In this document: in pieces, positions 1 to 6,611 of the stretch
Layout: every line of letters starts with the position of its first letter
Numbering within the stretch: the stretch's first letter is position 1
From: Nitrospira sp. UBA5699
GTDB lineage: Bacteria > Nitrospirota > Nitrospiria > Nitrospirales > Nitrospiraceae
NCBI GenBank assembly: GCA_002420105.1
Contig: DIHJ01000042.1
Span: forward strand, 47,575 to 55,614
Direction: 5' to 3'
Length of the DNA: 8,040 nt
Notes under the pieces: generated by a model
Seen by the model: the letters and a program-made list of their open reading frames with translations, nothing else
What the model was told of the DNA's origin: nothing
Databases searched by the model: none
Program-made: the position numbers and the translations under genes

Positions 1-224
1 TCCTTCGTGTCGCAGCAGACGCATCCTCCCGCCAGATTCATGACCTGCTCGGCGATGGTCCCCACCCGCGGCCCGTCGATGCTGATCTCCCCGGCTTCGT
101 TCATCAGCACGCCGGCCCGTTTGCCGCGCGTCTTCCAATGCTCGAGGAGCCGCATGAGGAGGGTGGTTTTCCCCGCGCCGAGGGATCCGCACAGGACATA
201 GAAGGGAACAGGAGAAAAGGCCAT
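1..224 (-). CDS. COG0523 (CobW/P47K-like) metallochaperone GTPase, N-terminal part, truncated by the window edge
   Basis: Proteins of this family are cytoplasmic G3E GTPases that deliver or allocate metals such as zinc, cobalt or iron to target enzymes. The first 74 residues are visible, read from an ATG at 224-222 running off the left edge. They show a Walker A P-loop at residues 13-21 (GSLGAGKTT), an MNEAGEISIDG segment at 41-51 matching the family's switch I region (usually NEFGE.GIDG), and the signature CxCC metal motif in GGCVCC at residues 66-71. This motif separates COG0523 from HypB and UreG. The start lies only 10 bp after the stop of the CDF exporter gene, so the two are probably co-transcribed. 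GAGG sits almost against the ATG, so the ribosome binding site is poor and coupling to the upstream gene is likely. Family assignment is strong. The metal and the client protein cannot be decided from this fragment. Confidence 0.93.
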   Translation of the reverse strand, partial: MAFSPVPFYVLCGSLGAGKTTLLMRLLEHWKTRGKRAGVLMNEAGEISIDGPRVGTIAEQVMNLAGGCVCCDTK

Positions 225-234
225 GGCCTCACTA

Positions 235-1179
235 TTACCGGTGGGCATGCGTCGGGGCAACGTCATGATGGTGGCCGGTCAGCTTTCTGAGATCGCAATG
301 GACGGCGTCGGGGTGGCAGCAGGACGTTTCCATTTGAACGGTCATATGCTGGATGCCGAAATCGTCGGCAATCCGGGAGCGGATCGAGCGAAGCAGTTCG
401 TTCGTGAGGGCCTCGTCTTCTCCGTCCACGAGCACGTGGCAGGTCAGCATGATCAGCCGCGGCTCGACGGCCCAGATATGGAGGTCGTGGACGTTCTTCA
501 CTCCGGGAATCGCTTCAATGGCGGCGGCGACGTGGGATGCGCTGATGCCGGGCGGGGTCGAATCCAGCAGGACGTCCAGCGCCTCTCTGAAGAGAGGCCA
601 GGCGCCGTGGAGAATGGCCCCGACGACCAGCAAACTCACGAGCGGATCGAGAACCGTCCAGCCGGTCAACAGAATGGCGCCGCCGCTGACGATCACGCCG
701 AGAGAGACCCAGGCGTCTCCGAGCATGTGCCAAAAGGCGCTGCGGATGTTGAGGTCGTCTTTGGCGCCGTGCTGCAACAGCAGCGCGATGCCGAGGTTGG
801 CCAGGAAACTCACCGCGGCGATCGTCATGACCCATCCGCCGTCCACCGGGACCGGCTGCCACAGCCGCTTGAGGCTGACGATGGCGATGCCGAGGGCCGT
901 CAGCAGAAGGATGAACGAATTGAGAAAGGCGGCGATCATCCCGGCGCGGTGGTAGCCGAACGTCCTGGTTTCCGAGGCGGGCCTGGCGGTGAGGATGTGG
1001 GCATAGAGGGCGAGAAAGAGGGACCCTTGATCGACGAGATTGTGCCCCGCGTCGCTCATGAGGCCGATGCTGTTCAGGACCCATCCTCCGACGAACTCGG
1101 CGGCGATGATGACGGCATTCAACCCCAACGCGAGGCGGAGGCGGGACTGAAGCCGGGCGTAGGATGCGGAAGCGCTCAT
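235..1179 (-). CDS. Cation diffusion facilitator (CDF) family heavy-metal exporter, ZitB/CzcD-like
   Basis: CDF proteins are inner-membrane antiporters that expel Zn2+, Cd2+ or Co2+ in exchange for protons, usually as dimers. The 314-residue product has the usual length. About six membrane segments lie between residues 15 and 200, and a cytoplasmic ferredoxin-like domain covers about 205-285 (VKNVHDLHIWAVEP, 227-240). The intramembrane metal site is intact: H46 and D50 in DAGHNLVD (TM2), and H151 and D155 in HMLGDAWVS (TM5). This HD-HD pattern is usual for zinc-transporting members. The loop between TM4 and TM5 is short and lacks the His-rich insert of many relatives. Instead the C-terminus ends in a Cys/His-rich tail (287-313) with C287, C288, C295 and eight histidines. 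The ATG at 1179-1177 is the first start after an in-frame TGA, but no Shine-Dalgarno sequence precedes it. It is followed closely by the COG0523 GTPase gene. Substrate specificity is inferred. Confidence 0.95.
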   Translation of the reverse strand: MSASASYARLQSRLRLALGLNAVIIAAEFVGGWVLNSIGLMSDAGHNLVDQGSLFLALYAHILTARPASETRTFGYHRAGMIAAFLNSFILLLTALGIAIVSLKRLWQPVPVDGGWVMTIAAVSFLANLGIALLLQHGAKDDLNIRSAFWHMLGDAWVSLGVIVSGGAILLTGWTVLDPLVSLLVVGAILHGAWPLFREALDVLLDSTPPGISASHVAAAIEAIPGVKNVHDLHIWAVEPRLIMLTCHVLVDGEDEALTNELLRSIRSRIADDFGIQHMTVQMETSCCHPDAVHCDLRKLTGHHHDVAPTHAHR

Positions 1180-1238
1180 AGGGCTAGTTTCGCATGCTCA
1201 CCGGTGCACGGCAAGTTTCGGACCGCTCACGGGGAGAG

Positions 1239-1264
1239 ATGGCGGCGAAGTGCACCGCCGCCAT
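1239..1264 (-). other. Perfect 9-bp inverted repeat in the GT-C/CDF intergenic gap
   Basis: ATGGCGGCG and CGCCGCCAT flank an 8-base loop, giving a perfect GC-rich hairpin in either strand. It begins 39 bases after the stop of the glycosyltransferase gene and lies 59 bases before the CDF start. On the minus strand it is not followed by a run of T, so it is not a standard intrinsic terminator. It could slow transcription, protect an mRNA 3' end, help separate the two genes, or have no function. The repeat is seen directly; its role is not known. Confidence 0.45.
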
Positions 1265-1302
1265 CCGCCCGCCGCCGAGGGGAACGTGCCCGGGGACCTC
1301 CG

Positions 1303-3282
1303 TCAGGAGGGAGCGGGGATTTCGAACACATAGACGCCGTTCTTCGAAAAAAGCGTCGTCATGGTCCGCGGCAGTTGTTTGAGGCGCTGGTCGAGCAGGG
1401 CGGCGTCCGGTCCGGTGAATTCCAGGATATGGTACGTGTCGTGGAGGCGCTTGAACTCTCTCGTGTTCAGCACCACATGCGTAAACCCTTCGCGGCGGAG
1501 CCTGTCTCTCAACTGTTCGGAAGAGGCCGCCTCCCGCACCCATTGAGTCAACGGATGGTCGTGAAAGGGATAGGGAGCGAGCGAGGGGCGGTCGAAATAG
1601 AAGGGGCGGGATTCGCCGATGAAGAGAAGATTGGCCGTGGGAGGAAGATGTTCGTTGACGTACCTGGCGGCGTCATAGTGATCGACCGTCCGCGCGGCAT
1701 AGTCGGGCGCGGACTCCCGGCCCAGAGCGACCTGCTCCGATGAAAAGGCCAGGGCATGGATGGACAGAAAGCGCGCGCTGCCCCATGCGCCCAGCGCCGT
1801 CAGGACGACCATGGCCACGGCGAGCACCGCCTTTGGAGCATGGATGAGCAGGGCCACGAGCGTGCTCAGGCCGAGCATCAGCGCCGGGGAAAAAAATCTC
1901 GTGGTGGTGGAGGTCATGAGCCAGGCGGCCGTGGTTATGAGAACGAACAGGCCGGCCGCGTAACAGCGACGGGCGGTGGCGTGATCCGGCTGCTTCACGA
2001 GCGCCCAGAGCGGAAGGCTCAACGTCAGGCAGACCGCGCCGACGGCAAGGGGGCCGCATTCGGATGCGGAGCCGAAGCGCTCCGGAGCCATGACCATGTC
2101 ATAGGGCAGGCGGAGCAGAGTCAGGAGCGTGACCGGCTCGCCCAGGACGGGAAGGTCTCCCTGCAATCGCGCCTGATTGACATCGTTCCAGTCCAGCCCT
2201 CCGAGCCAGCGATAACCCAGGGGATAGACCGGATTGCCGGTCAGCCACCAGGCCCGTCCCCACCAGGGAAGCGACGTGAGCAGCGTCACCAGACCGGCTC
2301 CTGCGAGGGACCGTACCGGCCATCCCATGACCAGAGCGGCGAGAGCTCCAGCGATCATCCAGGAGAATCCCGAGAGCTTCACGGAAAGCGTCAGGCCCCA
2401 GAGCAACCCGAGCGGCAGCCAGAACGCGGAGGCTCCCGGCGATGCGATGAGCGCGACCGAGGCCAGCACCGCGAACGTCAGCGAGGTCTCCGCAAACGGC
2501 AGGGTGCCGAGAAAGAAAAATGTGGCGCAGGAGGCGAAGGCCCCCGCCAGGGCGAAGCCTGTCCAGGCGCGCCGCTCCGGCGCGGCGACGGCCTCGACGA
2601 CGGCCCATCCTGCGATCCAGCTCGCTAGCCAGAACAGGAAATGCATGGCGCGGGCGCCGGTGTCTCCCGCGAGGGCCAGTCCCCATCCGAGGAGCAGGTC
2701 CGAGAGATGGGGCATGTAGGTGAAGAACGACCAGGGCAGGGCCGGGATGGTTCCGGTCCTGAGCGCGTACTGCGCGATCGGCAGATGATAGGCCAGCTCG
2801 TCATAAAACGTCGGGGGGATCGTCGCCCAGAGCCAGGCGATGCACCACAGGATGCCGATGCCGAGACCGCCTGCAAGCGAGGCGGCGGTCGGACGGAAGA
2901 ATCGCAGAGGAGGAACATGCCTGACGAGGTCAACCAGGCTCCATGCCAGGGCGACGAGAATCGGCAGCGCGGTGAAATGATACAGGCCGAGCAAGCCGAG
3001 AACGGTTGCCGACAATCCGAGCAGGGACAACCCGGTCGCGAGCCGTACGGTCAGGGCGAGAACGGGCAGGGACGGGGAAACGGGCGGGCACCGGGCGCCT
3101 GCCGCCCGTTCGAGCAGGAGTCCCATGCCGTGCGCGGCGACCAGAAACGACAACGGGACCGCCAGCAGGGGGAGTCGGGAAGGAGCCGTGACGGTTGTAC
3201 CGAGCAGGGCCACGAGGGCCGCGAGGAGTAAGGTGGAAACCGCCGTCGTATCCCGGTCGTCTTGTGGCATGACATCGACCAT
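1303..3282 (-). CDS. Polytopic GT-C / PMT-like (family 39-type) membrane glycosyltransferase
   Basis: Enzymes of this fold take a sugar from a polyprenyl-phosphate donor and transfer it to a lipid, glycan or protein on the outer face of the cytoplasmic membrane. The 659-residue product has many hydrophobic segments from about residue 16 to 500, followed by a soluble C-terminal domain at about 505-659. The first large outer loop carries an acidic pair in PPTFYDELAYHLPIA (D161, E162), where GT-C enzymes keep their catalytic acid. TGNPVYPLGY (348-357) and TRFFSPALML (461-470) are typical of this superfamily. The C-terminal domain begins with a segment like LLFIGESRPFYFDRP. Start choice is uncertain: TTG at 3285, ATG at 3282 and ATG at 3270 are in frame, none with a clear ribosome binding site; ATG at 3282 is used here. 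It follows the radical SAM gene by 50 bp. The nearby DPM1-like enzyme is a candidate source of its donor. Exact sugar and acceptor are unknown. Confidence 0.85.
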   Translation of the reverse strand: MVDVMPQDDRDTTAVSTLLLAALVALLGTTVTAPSRLPLLAVPLSFLVAAHGMGLLLERAAGARCPPVSPSLPVLALTVRLATGLSLLGLSATVLGLLGLYHFTALPILVALAWSLVDLVRHVPPLRFFRPTAASLAGGLGIGILWCIAWLWATIPPTFYDELAYHLPIAQYALRTGTIPALPWSFFTYMPHLSDLLLGWGLALAGDTGARAMHFLFWLASWIAGWAVVEAVAAPERRAWTGFALAGAFASCATFFFLGTLPFAETSLTFAVLASVALIASPGASAFWLPLGLLWGLTLSVKLSGFSWMIAGALAALVMGWPVRSLAGAGLVTLLTSLPWWGRAWWLTGNPVYPLGYRWLGGLDWNDVNQARLQGDLPVLGEPVTLLTLLRLPYDMVMAPERFGSASECGPLAVGAVCLTLSLPLWALVKQPDHATARRCYAAGLFVLITTAAWLMTSTTTRFFSPALMLGLSTLVALLIHAPKAVLAVAMVVLTALGAWGSARFLSIHALAFSSEQVALGRESAPDYAARTVDHYDAARYVNEHLPPTANLLFIGESRPFYFDRPSLAPYPFHDHPLTQWVREAASSEQLRDRLRREGFTHVVLNTREFKRLHDTYHILEFTGPDAALLDQRLKQLPRTMTTLFSKNGVYVFEIPAPS

Positions 3283-3332
3283 CAAAGGTGCCGGCGCGCT
3301 CCGGAAACCTGGGCCGGGGCTTCGGCTGCCGT

Positions 3333-4865
3333 CTATCCTCCGGACGACAACATCCGGATGGGCCGACGAGTCGCGCGGGCGGGAGAGGGGCGTGAAGCCC
3401 GGAGGATCGACGGCGGCAGCCCGCCCTGTCCCATGGAATGTTCGTAACGGATTCCCGGGTCGGCATGGTTGAACGGAATGGACAGCGTGCGGCGCACGTC
3501 CGCTTCCAGCCAGTCCCGGAGGCCGACGAGTCGTTCGCTCGTCAACTCGTCGGTATAGACGAAGGCGGTATAGTCGCCGGGCGCGCCCTTGTAGTACTCG
3601 GCGACGAGGCGGTAGTCCACCTCCACGCTGTGCAGCCGGTCGCGGCTCTTCGGACAGGTATAGGTCCAGATGCCCGGCGCCGTTTCCCCGGCTTCGTCGA
3701 AATAGGGCGTGCCCGGGTAGGTCGTGATCACCGTCGCGTCAAAATCGTCCGGTCGGACGTCGATCAGCCAGTCGCGGGTGGCGCGGATCGTTTCCTCCGA
3801 TTCTCCGGGATGTCCCAGCGACATGAGCGCCTTCACCTTCAAGTTGCGCCGCCGCGCAATCTCCATGCAGCGGGTGTTGTCGTCGCGGGTCGCCTTCTTC
3901 TGAATGTTCTCGAGGATGCGCGGATGGCCGGACTCGAAACCCACGAGGATCCAGCGGAAGCCCGCGTCGTACATGGCCGCGGCCTGCTCGTCGGTGAACA
4001 GCTCGGCCTTGATGAAGCCGCGCAGGCGGAATTCCACGCCGAGTTGCCGCTGGGTTGCGGCGATCAGGCTCATCAGGGACACCATCTGCGGGTTCACGTT
4101 GAGCTCGTCGTCGTAGAGCATGAATCCCGTCACCCCATAGGTGTGATGCAGGTGCACCATTTCACGGACGATGTGCTCGGAGGAACGCGTGCGCACCCTT
4201 CGCAGGAACGGGCTCATCCTGCCCCCGCAAAATCCGCAGCCGAACGGACAGCCGAGCTGCGCGATCATGGACAGGGCCCTCGTGCCGTCGATGCTGTAGC
4301 GATAGGTCGACACGTCGACCAGGTGGCGCGCGGGAAACGGCATCTCCTCCAGCGCGCGGTTGCTCAGGAACAGCCGCGATTTCGGATCGTCGCCGTCGAC
4401 GATGCGCGGCGGCGCAGCCTGCAGGGCGTCGAAGACGGCGAGTTCCCCGTCGCCCGTGACGAGGACGTCGAACATCGCGGTCAGTTGCCTGATCGCCCGG
4501 GCCGCGCGTCCGAGGACGCGGCGCTTGCGTTCGTGCTTGGCCGCCGCGTGCACGAGCGTCACGTGCGGGCCGCCGAGGATCAGCCTCGCGGAGGGGCGCA
4601 GGCGCCGGATGGTCTCCTGAATCCTGGTCGCCGCCGGCATCTGCGGCGTCGTGGCGGTCAGTCCGAAACACGGAGCCCGGCTCCGTTCGAGATGGTCCGC
4701 GAGCGCGTCTTCGTAGTTGCGTACGCCGGAGAGATCCAGCAGTTCGACGGCGACGCCTTCCTGTTCCAGCGCGGCGGCGACCTTCAGGATGCCCAGCGAC
4801 ATGAACACGCGCTCATCGAGCAGGAACAGCGACGGAGGAATGATGAGGCAGATTCGGCCGATCAT
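3333..4865 (-). CDS. Cobalamin-binding-domain radical SAM enzyme (B12-dependent type)
   Basis: The 510-residue product has the two-domain layout of class B radical SAM proteins. An N-terminal Rossmann-like B12-binding domain spans about residues 1-155 (SLGILKVAAALEQEGVAVEL, ILGGPHVTLVH, VTGDGELAVFDAL). The radical SAM barrel follows from about 195, with the 4Fe-4S ligands C206, C210 and C213 in CPFGCGFC (CxxxCxxC). Family-typical stretches follow: YDDELNVN (251-258), GFESGHPRILENIQKK (309-324) and SLGHPGESEETI (349-360). No DxHxxG motif is seen, which is normal in this class, where cobalamin is often bound base-off without a His ligand. The last 30 residues are a disordered, Arg/Ser/Pro-rich tail. 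The ATG at 4865-4863 overlaps the stop of the GT2 gene (ATGA); an earlier in-frame start at 5048 would intrude 187 bp into that gene and was rejected. Known relatives methylate or rearrange lipids, cofactors and natural products. The substrate here is unknown. Confidence 0.92.
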   Translation of the reverse strand: MIGRICLIIPPSLFLLDERVFMSLGILKVAAALEQEGVAVELLDLSGVRNYEDALADHLERSRAPCFGLTATTPQMPAATRIQETIRRLRPSARLILGGPHVTLVHAAAKHERKRRVLGRAARAIRQLTAMFDVLVTGDGELAVFDALQAAPPRIVDGDDPKSRLFLSNRALEEMPFPARHLVDVSTYRYSIDGTRALSMIAQLGCPFGCGFCGGRMSPFLRRVRTRSSEHIVREMVHLHHTYGVTGFMLYDDELNVNPQMVSLMSLIAATQRQLGVEFRLRGFIKAELFTDEQAAAMYDAGFRWILVGFESGHPRILENIQKKATRDDNTRCMEIARRRNLKVKALMSLGHPGESEETIRATRDWLIDVRPDDFDATVITTYPGTPYFDEAGETAPGIWTYTCPKSRDRLHSVEVDYRLVAEYYKGAPGDYTAFVYTDELTSERLVGLRDWLEADVRRTLSIPFNHADPGIRYEHSMGQGGLPPSILRASRPSPARATRRPIRMLSSGG

Positions 4866-5605
4866 GCCGCCAGTTTTCCCCTCGAGGCCGTCCCGTCCGC
4901 CGGCAGCGGCAGGAACCGCCACTTCAGAATCGTCCAGAGGATGATCACCCCGTGCCGCCAGGTGATTTTCTTTCCCTGCGCGTAGGTGCGGGGGCTGTAG
5001 CGGATGGGCGCCTCGACAATGCGCGCGCCTTTCCGCATCAGCTTGCACATCAGTTCGTTGTCGAACTCGAAACCCTTGGAGCGGACCGGCGTGTCGAGGA
5101 GCAGGGGGCGGGAGAAGGCCTTATAGCAGCCTTCGTAATCGGTAAACCGCCTGCCGTAGAGCGTGTTGCTGACCCAGCGAATGAGGAGGTTGCCGATGTA
5201 GTGGTTCAGATACGGTGATTTGCGCGCTCCCCAGAACACGGGCCGTTCGCGAAGAAAGCGCGAGCCCATGACCGCGTCGCATTCTCCGTCGAGCAGCGGT
5301 TTGATGACGGCGGCATAATCCTCGGGCATGTACTCGAGGTCGGCGTCCTGAAAAATCACGATGTCGCCGGTGGCGGCCCCGATGCCGGTGATGAGCGCGG
5401 CGCCCTTCCCGGCGTTCACCGCGTGGCGCAGGAACCGGATGCCGGTCATCCGCGCGAGGACGGCTCCGGTGCCGTCGCGTGAGGCGTCGTCCACGACGAG
5501 GATTTCCTTCGCGACGGCGCCGAGATCGACGGCCTGGACGCGGCGAATGACCGCTTCGATCGTGCGCTCTTCGTTGAAGGCGGGAATGATGATCGACAAT
5601 TTCAC
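4862..5605 (-). CDS. Family 2 glycosyltransferase, DPM1-like (polyprenyl-phosphate sugar synthase type)
   Basis: GT2 enzymes of this group move a sugar from a nucleotide sugar to polyprenyl phosphate on the inner face of the membrane. The 247-residue product is a single GT-A domain. It starts MKLSIIIPAFNEE, with the nucleotide-binding acidic pair D39-D40 in LVVDDASRDGT, the NAGKGAAL stretch (64-71), and the metal-binding DxD as D87-A-D89 in FQDADLEYMPEDY. GSRFL (114-118), DYEGCYKAF (156-164) and PRTYAQGKKITW (205-216) match the DPM1-like subgroup. No C-terminal transmembrane pair is present, so it is probably peripheral. The start is taken as GTG at 5605-5603, because conserved sequence begins at once and the open frame upstream (to 5908) is Ser/Pro/Arg-rich shadow sequence that runs over the preceding gene. 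GGTGG a few bases upstream may serve as a weak ribosome binding site. A promoter lies about 50 bp upstream, and the stop overlaps the radical SAM start. Confidence 0.93.
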   Translation of the reverse strand: MKLSIIIPAFNEERTIEAVIRRVQAVDLGAVAKEILVVDDASRDGTGAVLARMTGIRFLRHAVNAGKGAALITGIGAATGDIVIFQDADLEYMPEDYAAVIKPLLDGECDAVMGSRFLRERPVFWGARKSPYLNHYIGNLLIRWVSNTLYGRRFTDYEGCYKAFSRPLLLDTPVRSKGFEFDNELMCKLMRKGARIVEAPIRYSPRTYAQGKKITWRHGVIILWTILKWRFLPLPADGTASRGKLAA

Positions 5606-5653
5606 GCGCCACCATGATACATGTGCGGGGATGGGAAATCGGGCCGTGGGCTG

Positions 5654-5682
5654 AGCATTGCGTGGAACGGAGGGATTGTCAA
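5654..5682 (-). promoter_or_regulatory. Sigma70-type promoter for the GT2-radical SAM-GT-C genes
   Basis: A perfect -35 box TTGACA (5682-5677) is followed after exactly 17 bases by AATGCT (5659-5654). This -10 box matches TATAAT at three positions, including the important second A and last T. Transcription would start near 5647, giving a leader of about 40 nt before the GTG start at 5605. It lies in the largest gene-free gap of the window, just where a new transcription unit would be expected after the metG pair. The match is seen directly; activity is inferred. Confidence 0.6.
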
Positions 5683-5747
5683 CGATTTCGGGTCTTTGGT
5701 GGAGGCGTCGGGACGGCGGCAGGCGGGACCGGCGCGGGTGTGAGATC

Positions 5748-5765
5748 GCGCGCTCAGGGGCGCGC
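5748..5765 (-). other. Short GCGCGC hairpin spanning the stop codon of the secreted-protein gene
   Basis: GCGCGC at 5748-5753 and 5760-5765 can pair across a 6-base loop that contains the TGA stop (5756-5754). The stem is short but all G-C. The minus strand continues with GATCTC rather than a T run, so this is not a canonical intrinsic terminator. It could mark the 3' end of the metG transcript or be a chance effect of high GC. Confidence 0.25.
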
Positions 5766-6611
5766 CGTGGAGCGGAGGCGTTCGGTGAGCACCGAGTAGT
5801 TCGCCGATCCCATGCCGGAGTTCCCGCTGGCGGCGTCGACGGCCACGACGCGGAGCGTGATGCCGTCCGGGGCGTCCTTGTCGCGGGGGACGAAGAAGGG
5901 GGTCTCAAACGTGCCGGTGTCGCTGGAGTAGAACATCTGCAGCCGTTCGACGATCCGCTCGCCGATCAGCAGCTCTCCGTAGATGCGGATCTTCCTGGAG
6001 TCCCAATCCCCGTGCGGCCGGACCGGCGCACCGGACAGGGTCCGGATGGAGGCGCGGAGTTTGACGTCGTCCTTGGCGATCAGCGGCTCGCCCGGTTTCG
6101 GATGCTCGATTTGAACGAGGTAGCCGTACAGGTGGAGCACGATGCCGTCCCCGGTGAGATCCTGTCCCGGAACGAGCAGGACCGTCTTCGTGACGCGCCG
6201 CGACGACGCGGGATAGGCGAGAGGACCTTCGGCTGCGACCTCCACCAGGGTGGGGCGGCGAAGCTCCAGGGTCGCCGTAAACGCCGCGGCGGGGCGGGAA
6301 CTGTAGAGAGCTTCCCCCATGACATGCGGCGTCCGCATGATCTGATTTTGATCCCCCGCTTCGCCCTGTTGAATGCCGGCGGCCAGGATCTGCTTCGTGT
6401 CGAGATCCGTGATGGTGATGCGCGCGCCTCCGACCTCGCGGCCCAGGGCCATCGCGGCATGGGCGACCACCCGGACCAGCACGACGGTCGGTTTGGGATC
6501 GCTCAGGTGCGGGTCGGGAGGCGGTTCCTCTTCGGCGGGAACGGCCGAACAGGGCAGAGGCGTGAGCAGGGTGAAAAGCAACAGCAGCCGGATGGATGCG
6601 GTTCGCGTCAT
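5754..6611 (-). CDS. Secreted (periplasmic or envelope) protein of unknown function
   Basis: I do not recognise a named family. The 285-residue product begins with a clear signal peptide: MTRTAS, a hydrophobic core IRLLLLFTLL, then a likely signal peptidase I site after VPA (residue 26). C21 lies in LPCSA, but the preceding Pro makes it a poor lipobox, so lipidation is unlikely. An acidic, Pro-rich stretch (27-42) follows. The rest is rich in alternating beta-strand patterns: ARITITDLDTKQILAAG (63-79), TATLELRRPTLVEV (112-125) and KIRIYGELLIG (207-217). The last part (about 172-276) reads like an Ig-like or macroglobulin-like beta-sandwich, with extracellular-repeat style wording (TGTFETPFFVP, DGITLRVVAVDAASGNSG). 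No cysteine remains in the mature protein and no catalytic motif is visible. The ATG at 6611-6609 overlaps the metG stop by 4 bp, and no Shine-Dalgarno sequence is seen, so translation is probably coupled to metG. A role in the envelope is inferred only from the signal peptide and fold style. Confidence 0.85.
   Translation of the reverse strand: MTRTASIRLLLLFTLLTPLPCSAVPAEEEPPPDPHLSDPKPTVVLVRVVAHAAMALGREVGGARITITDLDTKQILAAGIQQGEAGDQNQIMRTPHVMGEALYSSRPAAAFTATLELRRPTLVEVAAEGPLAYPASSRRVTKTVLLVPGQDLTGDGIVLHLYGYLVQIEHPKPGEPLIAKDDVKLRASIRTLSGAPVRPHGDWDSRKIRIYGELLIGERIVERLQMFYSSDTGTFETPFFVPRDKDAPDGITLRVVAVDAASGNSGMGSANYSVLTERLRSTARP

Noticed and set aside
1185..1225. TTGCCG with 17-bp spacer and GAAACT as a promoter for the CDF gene
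   Set aside because: It matches four and three of six consensus bases, and would give an almost leaderless mRNA. Not better than chance in this sequence.
1184..1264. Possible 26-codon small ORF starting at ATG 1264 in the gap before the CDF gene
   Set aside because: No ribosome binding site precedes it, its start falls in the hairpin stem, and its composition is not distinctive. Too weak to annotate.
1239..1264. Intrinsic terminator call for the 9-bp hairpin
   Set aside because: No T-rich stretch follows the stem on either strand. It is recorded as an inverted repeat of unknown role only.
223..1743. Long plus-strand open frame of 506 codons opposite the CDF and glycosyltransferase genes
   Set aside because: The translation is Gly/Arg/Asp-rich with no domain motif, and it crosses two genes with clear family signatures on the other strand. 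It is a GC-driven antisense shadow.
3438..4985. Plus-strand open frame of 515 codons opposite the radical SAM gene
   Set aside because: It mirrors the codon pattern of the radical SAM gene, whose 4Fe-4S motif and domain order are unambiguous. No recognisable protein features are seen in the plus-strand frame.
5614..5619. TATCAT as a second -10 box close to the GT2 start
   Set aside because: It has no acceptable -35 box at the right distance and would start transcription only a few bases before the GTG. The TTGACA/AATGCT pair is better in every respect.
5606..5908. N-terminal extension of the GT2 gene up to 5908
   Set aside because: The extra residues are Ser/Pro/Arg-rich, unlike any GT2 N-terminus, overlap the secreted-protein gene by 155 bp and run over the promoter. 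The conserved domain begins directly at the GTG at 5605.
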